Assembly (NCBI GenBank): GCA_027487735.1
Contig: JAIYDA010000014.1
Location: 1 to 49,446 of the forward strand
Source of the DNA: Planctomycetaceae bacterium
Lineage (GTDB): Bacteria; Planctomycetota; Phycisphaerae; Phycisphaerales; UBA1924
Reading direction: 5' to 3'
Length of the DNA: 49,446 nt
This document shows, piece by piece, positions 49,057-49,446 of this stretch. Within the stretch, counting starts at the first letter, position 1. Each line of letters begins with the position of its first letter. The position numbers and the translations under genes were made by a program. Below the pieces are notes generated by a model that was not told where the DNA came from, did not search any database, and worked only from the letters and a program-made list of their open reading frames with translations.

Positions 49057-49446
49057 ATGACTACGCCCAAGGAAGGGCCTTCGCAAGGGCCCCCACCCCT
49101 GCACACCGCGATCGACCTGACCGACATCCTGTCGCTCACCGACTTTCAGCGCGCTGCCAAGCAGCACATCTCCCGCCTGCGCCGCACGGGCAAGGCGCAG
49201 GTGCTCACCGTAAACGGAGCCGCGGCCTTGGTGGTGCAAGACGCCAAGAGCTACCAGCGCCTGCTCGATGAAGTCGCCAGCCTGCGCGAAAGGCTCAGCA
49301 CGCGCTCGACCCTCGTTGCAGCGCGCGTAGAGGATGCGGGCGACGCGCCGCCCACCTCGCGCCTGCCCGTCGTCGCGGCTGGTCGCGCGAGCCCAAAGCA
49401 GTCCGGTGCTGCCGCAAACGCTCAGACCAGCAGGCCAACCAACCCC
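49057..49446 (+). CDS. Phd/YefM-like antitoxin, cut by the window end
   Basis: Open from the ATG at 49057 (MTTPKEGPSQGPPP) for 130 codons without a stop to the last base, so the 3' end is missing. Residues ~20-75 read DLTDILSLTDFQRAAKQHIS then RLRRTGKAQVLTVNGAAALV and VQDAKSYQRLLDEV. This is the Phd/YefM pattern of helix, 'tg..vvlTxxGxxxavl' strand pair and 'Yxxl' helix; members bind DNA and neutralise a partner toxin. The following ~55 residues are Ala/Ser/Pro-rich and extend beyond a usual antitoxin. Whether a RelE- or Doc-type toxin follows cannot be seen. Confidence 0.7.
   Translation, partial: MTTPKEGPSQGPPPLHTAIDLTDILSLTDFQRAAKQHISRLRRTGKAQVLTVNGAAALVVQDAKSYQRLLDEVASLRERLSTRSTLVAARVEDAGDAPPTSRLPVVAAGRASPKQSGAAANAQTSRPTNP

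Overview
The window is 49.4 kb of GC-rich, densely coding DNA. It most resembles a member of the Planctomycetota, probably order Phycisphaerales. The main pointers are a secreted protein with two C-terminal 'CDxIDFxxDGLFP…GGxC' (GC-type dockerin-like) repeats, secreted FTYQG/GYGVYG-repeat proteins, an RNase E with huge charged arms, a Rho with an unusual N-terminus, and a PssA/Psd pair. This placement is inferred from protein character; no rRNA or tRNA gene was seen. No CRISPR array, insertion sequence or prophage was recognised.

Layout. 0-10 kb: rho (-), ptsI (+), then a ~790-nt untranslated stretch leading into a 1511-codon RNase E gene (+) followed by dxr (+). 10-20 kb: secreted metalloprotease and GYGVYG-repeat protein (-), a DUF721/DciA-like small gene and a membrane-anchored protein (-), an NAD-type isocitrate dehydrogenase (-), and a second secreted FTYQG protein (+). 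19.5-23.6 kb: an adenine-N6 methyltransferase whose 3' end runs into short tandem-repeat arrays, an OPT transporter and a solo LuxR-type HTH protein (all -). 23.7-27.5 kb: cyclophilin, MnmE, PssA and Psd (all -).

27.6-36.8 kb (+) is a signalling block: a stand-alone receiver, a GAF/HD-GYP protein, an FHA-GAF-histidine kinase, two small membrane-anchored proteins, and a translationally coupled pair made of a 739-aa helical-repeat protein and a second HD-GYP protein that share an N-terminal domain. 36.8-49.4 kb: DUF429 and ComB (-), a secreted alpha/beta hydrolase (+), the dockerin-bearing protein, a receiver, a lipid A-type acyltransferase and a membrane coiled-coil protein with a BRCT-like end (-), an M20 amidohydrolase (-), a histone-H1-like/NTF2-like fusion (+), and a Phd/YefM-like antitoxin cut by the window edge (+).

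The most unusual items are: the repeated DDDEWGEPP peptide motif in both disordered arms of RNase E, with a long structured leader upstream; a Rho motor lacking the cold-shock RNA-binding domain; the coupled helical-repeat/HD-GYP pair; the membrane-anchored BRCT-like protein; the H1-tail/NTF2 fusion; and 7- and 8-nt tandem arrays, two of which are translated as the tail of the methyltransferase. All family calls are from reading motifs by eye; no database search was possible.
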